Positions 1-9,539 of a stretch of 64,000 bases of DNA are shown here, one piece after another; the first letter of the stretch is position 1, and every line of letters begins with the position of its first letter. This DNA is from Bacteroidota bacterium (lineage in GTDB: Bacteria; Bacteroidota; Ignavibacteria; Tepidaquicellales; Tepidaquicellaceae): contig JAFDZP010000006.1 in NCBI GenBank assembly GCA_018266835.1, positions 152,284 through 216,283 of the forward strand, written 5' to 3'. The notes below the pieces were generated by a model that was given only the letters and a program-made list of their open reading frames with translations, had not been told where the DNA came from and made no database searches. Position numbers and translations under genes: made by a program.

Positions 1-2
1 CA

Positions 3-164
3 AGCTGGGGTGAGCTTATGGGTCAGGGACTTGAAAGCATAGAAAAATGGTGGCTTATCATGACTCCGTTACTTGCTATGTTCCTTACTCTTTTATGCAT
101 CACATTCATAGGAGAAGCAATAAGAGAAGCATTCGATCCGAAAGTATATTCAAGATTGAAATAA
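3..164 (+). CDS. C-terminal end of peptide ABC transporter permease (OppC/DppC type), partial
   Basis: The frame is open from the left edge and ends with TAA at 162-164, giving about 53 residues. The visible part has a hydrophobic helix (LLAMFLTLLCITFIGEA) followed by the short tail FDPKVYSRLK. Oligopeptide permease subunits of the OppC/DppC class end this way, with G-(D/E)-x-(L/I)-R-(D/E)-x-(F/L)-D-P after the last membrane helix. The two cognate ATPase genes follow on the same strand at 429 and 1530, which supports the call. The 5' part lies outside the window, so substrate type cannot be read. Confidence 0.75.
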   Translation, partial: SWGELMGQGLESIEKWWLIMTPLLAMFLTLLCITFIGEAIREAFDPKVYSRLK

Positions 165-179
165 TTTTTTTCAATCAGA

Positions 180-410
180 ATGGATTTAAAATATAAAGTA
201 AATATTTTTTGGAGCGAGGACGATAACTCTTATATAGCAGAAATGCCTGAACTGGCAGGATGCATGTCGGATGGAAAAACTTACGAAGAAGCTTTAAAAA
301 ATATTGAAATAATTGCAGAGGAATGGATTGAAACTGCAGAAATGCAGGGAAGAAAAATTCCCCGTCCAAGACCTGCAAGAAACGTAAAAAATTTAACAAA
401 AAAAGTTTAG
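180..410 (+). CDS. HicB-like protein, orphan, inside a peptide transporter operon
   Basis: A 76-residue protein with the HicB partial RNase-H-like fold pattern: a YKVNIFWSEDD strand, then YIAEMPELAGCMSDGKTYEEA, the classic 'pelpGc.sdG.t.eEAl.ni' stretch, and an amphipathic helix with EEWIETAEMQG. It has no C-terminal DNA-binding extension, so it matches short HicB antitoxin-like proteins. No HicA toxin gene (a small dsRBD-like protein) is seen on either side: it sits 16 bases after the permease stop and 19 bases before the ATPase start. Known HicB proteins neutralise HicA mRNA interferases; here the role is unclear, since a lone HicB in a transporter operon may be a remnant or have been recruited for another task. 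Confidence 0.75.
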   Translation: MDLKYKVNIFWSEDDNSYIAEMPELAGCMSDGKTYEEALKNIEIIAEEWIETAEMQGRKIPRPRPARNVKNLTKKV

Positions 411-428
411 CTTAATTTTAGTCAATAA

Positions 429-1484
429 ATGGCAAATAAACTTGTAGAAGTAAAAGACCTCAAAACATATTTCTTCGTAGAAGCAACGGATAAAGCTATT
501 AAAGCCGGAGACTTCAGCCACGATGCAAATCTTAATGAGCTTTACAGAAAAGATAAAAAGATGAAGGGCAAAGTAGCTGCGAAAGCAGTTGACGGAGTTT
601 CATTTGATATATATGAAGGCGAAGTATTGGGAATTGTAGGTGAGTCAGGCTCGGGGAAATCCGTAACGGCTTATTCAATTTCCAGACTGATACCCGACCC
701 TCCCGGAAAAATTGTCGCCGGTGAAATTAATTTCAAAGGAACGGACTTACTGAAGCTTACCTACGATGAAATGAAAAAATATCGCGGGAAAGAAATTGCT
801 ATGATATTTCAGGAGCCGATGACATCTCTTAATCCTGTTATGAAGATAGGCGACCAGATAATGGAAATTATTTTACAGCATGAAGACGTAACAAAAGAGC
901 AGGCATTTAATAAAGGCGCTCAGATGCTTGAACTTGTCGGAATTGCTGCTCCGGAAAAAAGAATGAAAGATTACCCGCATCAGTTCAGCGGCGGTATGAG
1001 ACAGAGAGTTATGATTGCAATGGCGCTTGCCTGTAACCCTTCCCTGCTGATTGCAGATGAACCAACCACTGCGCTTGATGTTACAATCCAGGCACAGATA
1101 CTTGACCTTATGTTAAGACTGAAGAATGAAAGAAAAGAAGCAGCGATTTTATTAATCACTCACAACCTTGGAGTAGTTGCTGAAACATGTAACAGAGTAA
1201 TTGTAATGTACGGAGGTAAAGTTCAGGAAGAAGCTGAAGTTCATCAGCTGTTTAAAAATCCTGCTCACCCATATACAAAAGGTTTGCTTTCATCACTGCC
1301 TGACCCTGATAATCCTCAGGAGCACTTGCAGGCAATTCCCGGAATCATCCCGCATATTCTTGAGCTTCCGAAGGGATGTAAGTTCTGCACTAGATGCACA
1401 GAGGTAATGGATATCTGCTGGCAGACAGAACCCGAGCTTAAAGAAATAAGACCCGGACAAAAAGTAAGATGTCATTTGTATTAA
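429..1484 (+). CDS. oppD: peptide ABC transporter ATP-binding protein, OppD/DppD type
   Basis: ATPase subunit that powers import of oligopeptides or dipeptides through the membrane permeases. Walker A is GESGSGKS (residues 71-78), Q-loop FQE (about 127-129), the ABC signature SGGMRQR (187-193) and Walker B LLIADE (206-211). The C-terminal oligopeptide-transporter extension has the cysteine-rich CKFCTRCTE...C pattern, which in some family members binds an iron-sulfur cluster. At 351 residues it is slightly longer than usual because of a charged insertion at about residues 21-50, before the AVDGVSF strand. It is followed 45 bases later by the partner ATPase, and together they form the usual OppD/OppF pair. 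Confidence 0.93.
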   Translation: MANKLVEVKDLKTYFFVEATDKAIKAGDFSHDANLNELYRKDKKMKGKVAAKAVDGVSFDIYEGEVLGIVGESGSGKSVTAYSISRLIPDPPGKIVAGEINFKGTDLLKLTYDEMKKYRGKEIAMIFQEPMTSLNPVMKIGDQIMEIILQHEDVTKEQAFNKGAQMLELVGIAAPEKRMKDYPHQFSGGMRQRVMIAMALACNPSLLIADEPTTALDVTIQAQILDLMLRLKNERKEAAILLITHNLGVVAETCNRVIVMYGGKVQEEAEVHQLFKNPAHPYTKGLLSSLPDPDNPQEHLQAIPGIIPHILELPKGCKFCTRCTEVMDICWQTEPELKEIRPGQKVRCHLY

Positions 1485-1529
1485 TACAAAAATAAATACA
1501 AAAAATAATTTTTCATTTAACATGATTTA

Positions 1530-2573
1530 ATGAAAGCTGAAAATATTCTTGAGATAAAAAATTTAAAAGTAAAATTCCCTATACACGGCGGCTTATTCCT
1601 TAAAAAAGTTGCCGAAGTAAAAGCTGTTGACGGTGTATCGCTTGAGCTTAAACGCGGAGAGACATTAGGACTTGTAGGAGAATCCGGCTGCGGAAAATCT
1701 ACAATCGGAAAAGCTGTTATCAACATCCTGAAATTCTCCTCACCCGATGTTGAAATTGAAGGAGAAGTATGGCTAAGAACAGATAATGGTGAGATAGATT
1801 TACTGAAGCTGAACAGAAATGAAATGAGAGAATACCGCGGACTTATTCAGATGATTTTTCAAGACCCGTATTCTTCGCTCAACGCAAGAATGTCAGTCGG
1901 CCAGATAATTGAAGAACCGATGCTTTATCATACAAAAATGAATAAAGCAGAGAGAATGGAGAAAGTCGCATGGCTTATGGAGAAAGTCGGCTTACAGCCC
2001 GAGCAGTCCAAACGCTACCCTCACGAGTTTTCAGGCGGACAAAGACAGAGAATTGGTATTGCCCGCTCACTCGCTACCAACCCCAGAATTATTGTTGCTG
2101 ATGAACCTGTATCTGCTCTTGACGTTTCTATTCAGGCGCAGGTAATTAATCTTATGCAGGAGCTGCAGTCAGAGTTCGACTTAAGTTTATTATTTGTTGC
2201 TCACGATTTATCAGTTGTTGAACACATCAGCTCACGTATAGCAGTTATGTATCTTGGCAGCATTGTTGAGATTGGAAACGGTAAAGATATTTATCATAAC
2301 CCCGTTCATCCTTATAGCAAGGCATTGCTATCAGCTGTTCCATTGCCAAACCCCGATAGAAAGAAAAAAGAAAGAATAATTTTAAAGGGTGATGTTCCGA
2401 ATCCTATCAATAAGCCGAGCGGCTGTTCATTCAGAACTCGCTGCCCAATTGCACATGCTGACTGCGCGCTGGCAGTTCCGCCGCTTGAATTAAAAAAAGA
2501 AGGTCATTACGCTGCCTGTCCTTACGTATCCTATGATACTGTGATTGCAGAGAGCGTAGAGAACAGAGCGTAA
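1530..2573 (+). CDS. oppF: peptide ABC transporter ATP-binding protein, OppF/DppF type
   Basis: Second ATPase of the oligopeptide/dipeptide importer. Walker A GESGCGKS spans residues 50-57, the signature SGGQRQR 168-174, and Walker B ends in DEP at about 191-193. The C-terminal cysteine cluster (SGCSFRTRCPIAHADC) is the OppF-type extension. Length 347 is normal. It is the last gene of the operon, closed by a strong intrinsic terminator at 2600-2626. Whether the substrate is dipeptides, oligopeptides or nickel-type ligands cannot be decided without the binding protein, which is not in the window. Confidence 0.93.
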   Translation: MKAENILEIKNLKVKFPIHGGLFLKKVAEVKAVDGVSLELKRGETLGLVGESGCGKSTIGKAVINILKFSSPDVEIEGEVWLRTDNGEIDLLKLNRNEMREYRGLIQMIFQDPYSSLNARMSVGQIIEEPMLYHTKMNKAERMEKVAWLMEKVGLQPEQSKRYPHEFSGGQRQRIGIARSLATNPRIIVADEPVSALDVSIQAQVINLMQELQSEFDLSLLFVAHDLSVVEHISSRIAVMYLGSIVEIGNGKDIYHNPVHPYSKALLSAVPLPNPDRKKKERIILKGDVPNPINKPSGCSFRTRCPIAHADCALAVPPLELKKEGHYAACPYVSYDTVIAESVENRA

Positions 2574-2599
2574 ATATTTAGCATATTTTATATTAAAGA

Positions 2600-2626
2600 A
2601 GCCCGGAAAATTCCCGGGCTTTTTTG
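2600..2626 (+). terminator. intrinsic terminator of the peptide transporter operon
   Basis: A GC-rich hairpin with arms AGCCCGG and CCGGGCT around an AAAATTC-type loop is followed at once by a run of Ts. It lies 27 bases after the oppF stop and before the oppositely regulated AraC gene. Confidence 0.9.
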
Positions 2627-2672
2627 TTTGTAGTAACATTAACATTTTCCAATTCCGAACGTAGGAACATTT

Positions 2673-3629
2673 ATGAAGCTTGCATATTATTCCACATTCC
2701 CTGATTACAGCGCGCAGAATTTTAATATGGAGCAGTATATACAGACATACAGGACTTCCAACGTAATAATTGATGCTGCAGCTTCCAGCATTCATTATCC
2801 TCCTCACGAATCTACTTTAACTATTAAAACGGTTTTCAAAGGCGAGGAACATTACAGAACGAAGAACTGCAGATACAGAGTTACGGAAAACAATTTTTTA
2901 CTGCTGAATGCATTTAATGAATATGAAAGTAAAATTGAATCCGATATAACTGCTTATTCTTTTACTCATTCATTTTCAATATTTTTTCATCCTGCATTTG
3001 TAAGAGAAGCATTTGCAACGAACAAAATTTCACAGGGAAAATTATTAGAGAACAATATTCATGAAAGTTCTGATTCAAATTCGTTTGAGTTTATTCAAAC
3101 ATTATACAAGAAAGACAGCAGGATTTTGAAACTGTTAAAAAATATTCAAACTGCTCCAGCAAAATTATCCCAGAATCAAGATTATATTGATGAGCAAATT
3201 CATTTTTTATTTGATTATCTTTTGAAAACTCAAAACAAATTAAATACTGAAATAAGTAAAAGTCATCCTGTAAAAAAATCCACTAAACTGGAATTATTCC
3301 GGAGATTATATCTAGTCAAAGATTATATAGAATCCTGCTACAATGAAAATATAAAGTTATCACAGCTTGCTAAAACTGCCTGTATGTGTGAGCATCACAC
3401 GTTGAGGGAATTCAGAAAGTATTTTAAAATAACTCCTCATCAATATCTCACACGAATAAGATTAGAGGAGTCAAGAAAATTACTCTCTCAAAATCAAAGA
3501 AGCATTTCAGAAATATCAACGTTAGTCGGGTTTGAGCATCACAGCTCTTTCAGCCAGCTTTTCACACAGAGATATAAAATTTCTCCCAGTGCTTACCGTA
3601 AAAATTCATTCCGAAAAAATCAATTTTGA
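2673..3629 (+). CDS. AraC family transcriptional regulator
   Basis: A 318-residue protein with a C-terminal AraC/XylS double helix-turn-helix at about residues 215-318. Visible landmarks are IKLSQLAKTACMCEHHTLREF for the first HTH and ISEISTLVGFEHHSSFSQLF for the second, ending in the family's ISPSAYRK. The N-terminal 200 residues look like a cupin-type sensor region but show no motif that names a ligand. It has its own start 99 bases after the transporter operon and beyond its terminator, so it is likely transcribed alone. Its target is unknown; the transporter operon upstream is one candidate by position only. Confidence 0.9.
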   Translation: MKLAYYSTFPDYSAQNFNMEQYIQTYRTSNVIIDAAASSIHYPPHESTLTIKTVFKGEEHYRTKNCRYRVTENNFLLLNAFNEYESKIESDITAYSFTHSFSIFFHPAFVREAFATNKISQGKLLENNIHESSDSNSFEFIQTLYKKDSRILKLLKNIQTAPAKLSQNQDYIDEQIHFLFDYLLKTQNKLNTEISKSHPVKKSTKLELFRRLYLVKDYIESCYNENIKLSQLAKTACMCEHHTLREFRKYFKITPHQYLTRIRLEESRKLLSQNQRSISEISTLVGFEHHSSFSQLFTQRYKISPSAYRKNSFRKNQF

Positions 3630-3684
3630 GTAAATTTTAATTTCTGCCATTTTATACTTTTGTATAAGAATAAAACCAATTTTT

Positions 3685-4905
3685 ATGCAAAAAATATTTT
3701 CATTTTTAGTTCTTTCTCTTTTTGTTTTTAATAAATGTTACTCTCAATCCGCATGGATTCAGCAATTAAGCGGCGTAGGAACTCAGACTCTTTTGGGAGT
3801 ATCAATTACGGATATAAATACAGGTTATGTCTGCGGAGTTAACGGACTGATTTTGAAAACAACCAACGGAGGAACTAACTGGGTTACTGTACCCACCGGA
3901 ACAACAAAGTTTATCCGTTCAATAAAATTTGTTAACGCAAATACAGGTTATGCCGCAGGAGAATCGGGGTTGATACTGAAAACAACTAACGGCGGAGCAA
4001 ACTGGAGTGACCAGACAATCACTACGGCAAATGCATTTGTGAATATAAATTTTTACAATGAACTTACAGGAACTGCATGCGGACAAAACGGACTTGTCGC
4101 GAGCACAACTAACGGAGGAGCAAACTGGAATGTTCAGACAAGTAACGTTACGGTAGAATTAACGGAAGTATGTTATACTAATTCTGCAACTGCTTATGCT
4201 TCAGGCTTTGGAGGCACAATTTTAAGAACTACAAACAATGGAGTTAATTGGACTTCACAGGTTTCTACTGTCACAAATGACTTAAGGGCAGTTTATTTTA
4301 CAAATGAAAGTACGGGAATAGTCACAGGTATAGGAGGAAAAATTTTAAGGACAACAAATTCAGGTTTAAACTGGACTTCAATTTCATCGGGAGCTATAAA
4401 TGATTTATACTCCGTATTTTTTTCAAATGAGAATACAGGCACTGCAGTAGGAACAGGAAAAGTACTAAGAACTACAGACGGCGGACTAACTTGGCTGAGT
4501 CAGCCGATAAACTATGTTAACGATTTATACAGTGTATGTTTTGCTAATGAAACTACTGGGTGGGCCGTCGGTCAGCAGGGCGCAATATTCAAAACTATTA
4601 GAGGCGGCGTTGGAATAAGGCAGGTATCGGGAACTGTTCCTGAAAAATTTGCTTTGCTACAGAATTATCCAAATCCATTTAATCCCACAACTAAAATAAA
4701 ATTTAATATAGCAGCAAATGGTATTACAAAGATTACCATAGTTGATATAAATGGCAGAGAAGTAGAAGTAATAAATGATAAAATAATAACAAGAGGGCAA
4801 TACGAATTTACATGGAATGCATTACATCTTCCCGCCGGAATATATTTTTGCAGATTGGAAAATGAAAATTTTAATCAGACACTTAAAATGATTTTATTAA
4901 AGTAA
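3685..4905 (+). CDS. secreted Ycf48-like beta-propeller with type IX secretion sorting tail
   Basis: The protein starts with a signal peptide (MQKIFSFLVLSLFVF, cleavage near CYSQS). Residues about 25-310 contain repeated blades of the form GxxGxILKTTNGGxNW, the Ycf48/BNR-like beta-propeller pattern; six or more copies are visible. The last 85 residues are a Por secretion system C-terminal sorting domain: it begins with the ALLQNYPNPFNPTTKI segment and ends with LKMILLK. Such proteins are exported by the type IX system and anchored on or released from the outer membrane. The NYPNPFNPTT form of this domain is characteristic of Ignavibacteria/Chlorobi-like lineages and is the best taxonomic clue in the window. 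The propeller's function is unknown. Confidence 0.9.
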   Translation: MQKIFSFLVLSLFVFNKCYSQSAWIQQLSGVGTQTLLGVSITDINTGYVCGVNGLILKTTNGGTNWVTVPTGTTKFIRSIKFVNANTGYAAGESGLILKTTNGGANWSDQTITTANAFVNINFYNELTGTACGQNGLVASTTNGGANWNVQTSNVTVELTEVCYTNSATAYASGFGGTILRTTNNGVNWTSQVSTVTNDLRAVYFTNESTGIVTGIGGKILRTTNSGLNWTSISSGAINDLYSVFFSNENTGTAVGTGKVLRTTDGGLTWLSQPINYVNDLYSVCFANETTGWAVGQQGAIFKTIRGGVGIRQVSGTVPEKFALLQNYPNPFNPTTKIKFNIAANGITKITIVDINGREVEVINDKIITRGQYEFTWNALHLPAGIYFCRLENENFNQTLKMILLK

Positions 4906-4921
4906 AATGTTATCTTTGTAA

Positions 4922-5983
4922 ATGAAGAAATTATTTGTTTTTATTTTGTGTGTATCACTTCCCTCTTATATTTTCCCATGCACAACTTTTTTTATTAATG
5001 ATGGAGATACAAAGATATTCGGAAGGAATTACGATTTTCAAATAGGTAAAGGATTATTAATTCTAAATAAAAACGGACTGGCCAAAGAATCTCCGAAAGA
5101 TAAAAATGGCAACTCGATAAAGTGGAACTCCGAATTTGGCAGCGTTACTTTTAATCAATTCGGAAGAGAGTATCCCATGGGAGGAATGAATGAGGCAGGA
5201 CTTGTGATAGAACTTATGTGGATGGATGGAACAGAATATCCCGAACCGGATTCCCGTCCCGCAGTAAATACACTTTTATGGATTCAATATCAGCTGGATA
5301 ATTTTTCTTCTGTACAAGAAGTGATAGATTCTGATTCGAAAATAAGAATCAGCAAAAGCAGTGTCCCAATTCATTATTTGATAGCAGATAAAAACGGAAA
5401 CTCAGCTACAATAGAGTTTATCGGGGGGAAAATGGTTTACCATATGAACTCAGATTTAAAGTTTAAAGTACTGGCAAATGATTTTTATAGTTCATCCCTT
5501 GATTATATAGGTAAGTATAAAGATTTCGGCGGTAATGAAGAATTGGTTTCGAATCAATCTTCGCTAAACAGATTTGCAAGAACATGTAAACTGATAAAAT
5601 CTTACAACAGTAAAGTAAATCAGAATCCTGTGGACTTTTCATTCGATGTATTGGATAAAATCTCACAGCAAGGATGGACTCAATGGAGTATTATTTACGA
5701 TTTATCAAATTCAAAAATATATTTCAGAACCAAAGAATCTTCCAAAATTAAAAATATTGAATTTAAAGATTTAGATTTTAGCTGCACGAGCAATGCGAAG
5801 ATTTTTGATTTAAGTTCTGATATTGAAGGAAATATTAACACAGCATTAAGTGATTATTCAGCTTCAATTAATTATGATTTAGTAAAATACTCTTTTACTA
5901 ATGTAGATTTTCTTAAAGGAACGTCAGAAGAAACCATCAAATCTTTTTCATTATATCCCGAATCTTTTCATTGCTCTAAATAA
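4922..5983 (+). CDS. exported linear-amide C-N hydrolase (choloylglycine hydrolase / penicillin V acylase-like Ntn hydrolase)
   Basis: The N-terminus is a signal peptide (MKKLFVFILCVSLPSYIFP) whose cleavage would leave Cys20 at the front (CTTFF). A free N-terminal Cys is the nucleophile in this Ntn-hydrolase family. Further family landmarks are FGRNYDF, then MGGMNEAGLVIELMW. Enzymes of this class cleave linear amide bonds, such as conjugated bile acids, penicillin V or N-acyl homoserine lactones; the substrate here cannot be told. The gene starts 16 bases after the previous stop and a TATCTTTG sequence at 4911-4918 fits the Bacteroidota -7 box, which might give a nearly leaderless transcript. 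It is the last chromosomal protein gene before the tRNA and island. Confidence 0.85.
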   Translation: MKKLFVFILCVSLPSYIFPCTTFFINDGDTKIFGRNYDFQIGKGLLILNKNGLAKESPKDKNGNSIKWNSEFGSVTFNQFGREYPMGGMNEAGLVIELMWMDGTEYPEPDSRPAVNTLLWIQYQLDNFSSVQEVIDSDSKIRISKSSVPIHYLIADKNGNSATIEFIGGKMVYHMNSDLKFKVLANDFYSSSLDYIGKYKDFGGNEELVSNQSSLNRFARTCKLIKSYNSKVNQNPVDFSFDVLDKISQQGWTQWSIIYDLSNSKIYFRTKESSKIKNIEFKDLDFSCTSNAKIFDLSSDIEGNINTALSDYSASINYDLVKYSFTNVDFLKGTSEETIKSFSLYPESFHCSK

Positions 5984-6019
5984 TTTACAATAATTTTTTA
6001 TAAATTTTAGTTTAATGAA

Positions 6020-6049
6020 TTGTATTTCCGCCGTTGAATTTTTATTTTG
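6020..6049 (+). promoter_or_regulatory. possible promoter of tRNA-Ala
   Basis: TTG at 6020-6022 and TATTTTG at 6043-6049, separated by 20 bases, resemble the Bacteroidota -33 TTG / -7 TAnnTTTG promoter. The predicted start would fall a few bases before the tRNA 5' end at 6059. The match is imperfect and rests on spacing. Confidence 0.35.
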
Positions 6050-6058
6050 CAATGCGAA

Positions 6059-6131
<73 letters not shown>

Positions 6132-6139
6132 CGAATATA

Positions 6140-6177
6140 AAAGCCCGATAAATTAAATACTTATCGGGCTTCTTCTT
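6140..6177 (+). terminator. intrinsic terminator after tRNA-Ala
   Basis: Arms AAGCCCGATAA and TTATCGGGCTT (11 bp, perfect) with a 9-base AT loop, followed by TCTTCTTTTT. It lies 10 bases after the tRNA. Confidence 0.9.
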
Positions 6178-6192
6178 TTTAAAGACGCTCAC

Positions 6193-6225
6193 TTGTCAGC
6201 AGTTTGTCAGCAGTTTGTCAGCAGT
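6193..6225 (+). repeat. three perfect tandem copies of an 11-mer (TTGTCAGCAGT)
   Basis: TTGTCAGCAGT occurs three times head to tail at 6193-6203, 6204-6214 and 6215-6225. It sits between the tRNA terminator and the 3' end of the integrase gene, where recombinase arm sites or accessory-factor sites of an attachment region are expected. Function is inferred from position only. Confidence 0.8.
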
Positions 6226-6247
6226 TGAGAACACTTTTCAAACACTT

Positions 6248-7309
6248 TCATTTTTTTTGATTCAATTTATTACGCAAATCTTCAGTAATTACATCGGTAT
6301 AAAACTCTTTTGTAGTCTCAATATCATCGTGCCCTAACAGGTTTGCGACATCCTGAATATGTAATGTTTTTGCATATAGAGTAGCAAATGTTTTTCTAAA
6401 AGTTCTCAAAGTATACTTATGTTTATCTAAAATACCAAGCTTGAGTTTTATTCTTCGGAATTTTCTTCCAACTCTCGCAACAGAATAACCGGGGAATAAA
6501 TATTCCTCCTTACTTTTTGAAACAACCTCCTTCATTTCTATGAATAAAAATTCTTTTAATTCATCATATAATGGAAATTTTATTTCGTTACTGACTTTTG
6601 ACATTCGAACCAATATTGAATTCTTATCGAAATCTAAATCACCTACTTTCAAATTCAACAAATCAATTGGTCTAATAGCAGTGAAGCCAAGCATCTTTAA
6701 AATACAATAAAAAGTATAATCTCTTCGAAGCGATTCTTCAAGTAGTGCATACAACATTTCCTTTGGAAAAGTGGTAATGGCTTTTCTTGCTCTCTTTGGT
6801 AAATCTTTTGTTCTTATCGGTGTTTTTAAAATATAGTCTTCATCAACTAGATAATTGAAGAAAGCTTTTAAATAATTCAAATAAGTTATGAGAGTAGCAT
6901 TACTAACTATATTCATATGAAGTTTAATATATCTGATAATGTGTTCAGGGGTAACTTCCTTAGGAGAAAAGTCTCCTGGAACAATATCTTGAAATCTTGC
7001 CATTGCATACTCAAATACTTCTTGGTGAGACTTCGACCTAATTGAAAGCTTGATTCGATATTTTTCAATATGCTCAGATATTGTTAGTTGTTCCTTATTT
7101 TCATCGAGATATCCTGCAGATTGCTCATAGCTACGTTCTTTGATTTCAGTTTTTTTGATTTCGACTTCTTTTTCGATATCAGCCTTTATTTTTTCTACTT
7201 TTTTAAGATTTCTGGAAGTTATCTTTAATTGGGTGTTTATAGTTTTTCTTTTATTACCTACCCAAAAATCTATAAAGTAAAATCCCCTCTTCTTGTATAG
7301 AGAAGCCAT
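6248..7309 (-). CDS. int: tyrosine recombinase / integrase of the island
   Basis: A 353-residue phage-type integrase that would insert the island at the neighbouring tRNA-Ala gene and help excise it. The N-terminal arm (about 1-60) is basic; a SAM-like core-binding domain spans roughly 75-165; the catalytic domain follows. Visible catalytic residues are Arg213 (TAIRPIDLL), Arg305 (FRKTFATL), His327 (LLGHDD) and Tyr337 (EFYTDV). The His of the usual box II His-x-x-Arg is Arg302 here (RTFR), a substitution seen in some active family members. The small excisionase-like gene lies 6 bases upstream in the same direction. Orientation with the 3' end towards the tRNA is one of the two arrangements usual in tRNA-targeting islands. 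Confidence 0.93.
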   Translation of the reverse strand: MASLYKKRGFYFIDFWVGNKRKTINTQLKITSRNLKKVEKIKADIEKEVEIKKTEIKERSYEQSAGYLDENKEQLTISEHIEKYRIKLSIRSKSHQEVFEYAMARFQDIVPGDFSPKEVTPEHIIRYIKLHMNIVSNATLITYLNYLKAFFNYLVDEDYILKTPIRTKDLPKRARKAITTFPKEMLYALLEESLRRDYTFYCILKMLGFTAIRPIDLLNLKVGDLDFDKNSILVRMSKVSNEIKFPLYDELKEFLFIEMKEVVSKSKEEYLFPGYSVARVGRKFRRIKLKLGILDKHKYTLRTFRKTFATLYAKTLHIQDVANLLGHDDIETTKEFYTDVITEDLRNKLNQKK

Positions 7310-7315
7310 ATTATT

Positions 7316-7573
7316 TTAACTCCTTTTGTGTTTTCTAATTATGTTTTTAAGGTTGCTTTTAATTGAAGAAGTCTCATAAGACTTTACAATACTGCGTTTG
7401 TCTCTCAAAGTTTTACTAGAACGGTTGATAAAACTTCGTAGCTTTATTAAAGGTATCTTTCTTCTATTGTTCACTTGTATAAACTCTATTTCACCTCTCT
7501 CAATAAGCTCGACAACTGCTTGGTATCTGATTCCAAGAAGTCTTCTAGCTTCATTGATCGATAATAAACGCAT
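7316..7573 (-). CDS. excisionase-like helix-turn-helix protein
   Basis: Small basic protein with a MerR/excisionase-type winged helix: LLSINEARRLLGIRYQAVV is the helix-turn-helix and the RKIPLIKLRSFI segment fits the wing. The frame is open back to 7639, but the ATG at 7573 (MRLLSINEARR) places the HTH at the N-terminus as usual for this family and is preferred. It stops 6 bases before the integrase start, so the two are probably one transcript and the protein may set the direction of recombination. The tail after the HTH is Lys/Arg/Ser rich. The 200 bases upstream (7640-7843) hold no gene. Confidence 0.75.
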   Translation of the reverse strand: MRLLSINEARRLLGIRYQAVVELIERGEIEFIQVNNRRKIPLIKLRSFINRSSKTLRDKRSIVKSYETSSIKSNLKNIIRKHKRS

Positions 7574-7843
7574 ATCCTCAGTCGAATTAGTTAAGTGAGA
7601 AAAATTATGAACAATATTTTGCGGGTATGTTATTGACAATTTCCTTCTATAATATTATACCATTGTTTAGGGTATATCAATTTTTTTATAAAATTACAGG
7701 TCCAAGATCTTTGTACAAACAAACAATGTTTTCTTTTACGCCATAGCCTATGTATGACTTATAAATCCCTATGCTTTTTTTATAGTTTAGAAAAATTAAA
7801 ATATTTAAAAAAATTTACTTTCAGTTGTTATTTCCTTGAACGC

Positions 7844-9521
7844 TTAAATTTTTTCACCTTCAAGTGATTTCATTGCTTCTTCAAGTTCATAAACGTCCGA
7901 AGCGAAGGAGGTTAAAACATTATTTATTTCACCACTTTTTTCTTCTTCTGTTAAAGAAATTTTCGTTAAGTGAGTTGATATCTCCATTGATATATAATGA
8001 AGTAGTTTTATATTTATTGTATAGCTTCCCTTTGAGTTTTCAGGTAATCTTTTTTGAAATTCATCATGCTTTCGATAAAGAATTATTGACGAATCGCGTA
8101 TAACCGAGCGGAGTGGTTCTCCTTGTATATTTTTTACCGGTTCCTGTTTATCATCAATGAAAAACTTTAAGGTAGCATTTAATAATGATTCTTCTGAATT
8201 CGAAGATGGAAACTTAACTGTTACTTTCTTATTTCGTAACCTGGGGTTATGTTGCTTGTTCTTACCTTTTATTGTAATTCGCTTTTGCTGTTTTTGAACA
8301 GATGACTTATTGCTTGAAAGAACGTTATAACCATTGATGGTATATACAGTTGTACCCCTTATCTCTCCATCCGGATTTACTCCGGCTACTTTACTCTCGA
8401 AGTATTTTTGCAACACATTATTCACTTTATCTTCGAGATTTTTTAATTTAGTCGAATGATTTAAACTGGTCTTTTTTTTAATATACTCTTCGATATCACT
8501 CTCAATATCAATTAATTTATTAAAAAGTGCTTTAGTGTATTTACCAGTTTGAAAATCCTTTCGAGTTGAATTTGGTATAAGTACATCCGTTACATCAATA
8601 TAACCTGTTACTCTAGACCATATTGCAGATTTTTTTAATGTTCTGAACTGATCTACTTTTGAAACCTCGATTACTCTTCTTCCTTTAAACACGAAAAAAG
8701 GTTCTCTGTAAAAATCCGTGTCCTTAGAAGCTATCAGGAATACTTTTACAGGTGTTTTACTAATATCGAAGTACCTTTTTGTTTTTTGCTTCTTTGAGAG
8801 AGTCTCATATAATGTTGCTATCTCTCTTATAAATGGGTCCTTACAGTAAAGGGAATAATTGAATGGTTTGCATACTAGTGTTTTATTCCCTTCACATAAA
8901 GTTATTTTTATGTTACTCCTGTTAAGTAATGCGTCAAAATGTTTTTCAATGGCGGACTGTAATATTTCTAATTCAATGTCATCGTATGAATTATGTAAAA
9001 ATCCCGAAAGAGTAATTGTTGTGCCGCTGGAACAATCATCTACAGTAGCCAGGATTTTATCGATTGAAAATTCAGGGACCGCCTTTTTGAGAGTCCTTAA
9101 AAATCTTCTTATTTATATCAAAACTGTAGTAGTAATTTGACTTTTCAGTTTTCGTTTTAACTTTCAGATTATTACAAATAGAAAAAAAGGAGAACATTCC
9201 GCTGCCATACATCCCATTTGTCTTGGGATCGTTGCGCTTGTCCGATTTGAAAATTACAAAAGGTTTATTAAAATCTTTTTTAAACCCGGAGCAATTATCC
9301 TGAATTGTAATATTTCCACTTCTGGACTTTAACTTCGTTTTACTAATTCGTATTTCGATCGGCTTTGAATAAGAATTTGAGGCATGATCGAAATAATCTT
9401 CCGCTGAATCGAGAGAATTATCGATAAATTCTAATATCGGTCGATTTAGATCAGGATTATTTAAAGATTCCTGTAATATTGAAGTAGGAGAGTATATTAT
9501 TTTTTGGTTTATAGTACTCAT
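7844..9521 (-). pseudogene. GHKL (Hsp90/MutL-like) ATPase, broken by a single frameshift near 9084-9088
   Basis: The N-terminal piece (9521 down to about 9090) carries the GHKL ATP-binding motifs: LEFIDNSLDSAEDY (N-box with Glu/Asn), ITIQDNCSGF (G1) and NGMYGSGMFSF (G2). It runs into a stop at 9072. In the next frame an uninterrupted reading continues from the same place (KAVPEFSIDKILATVDD...), passing through the 282-residue piece that ends at 7844. Removing one base from the run of five As (Ts at 9084-9088 on the + strand) joins both into one protein of about 559 residues. The start ATG at 9521 (MSTINQ) is preferred over one at 9575 because a hairpin lies between them. It could be a true frameshift, a recoding site or a sequencing error. 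It follows the ClpP-like gene in the same direction; its substrate is unknown. Confidence 0.75.
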
Positions 9522-9539
9522 ATATTCATTATAAAATAA

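Noticed and set aside
6193..6225. CRISPR array
   Set aside because: Only three contiguous 11-base copies without spacers.
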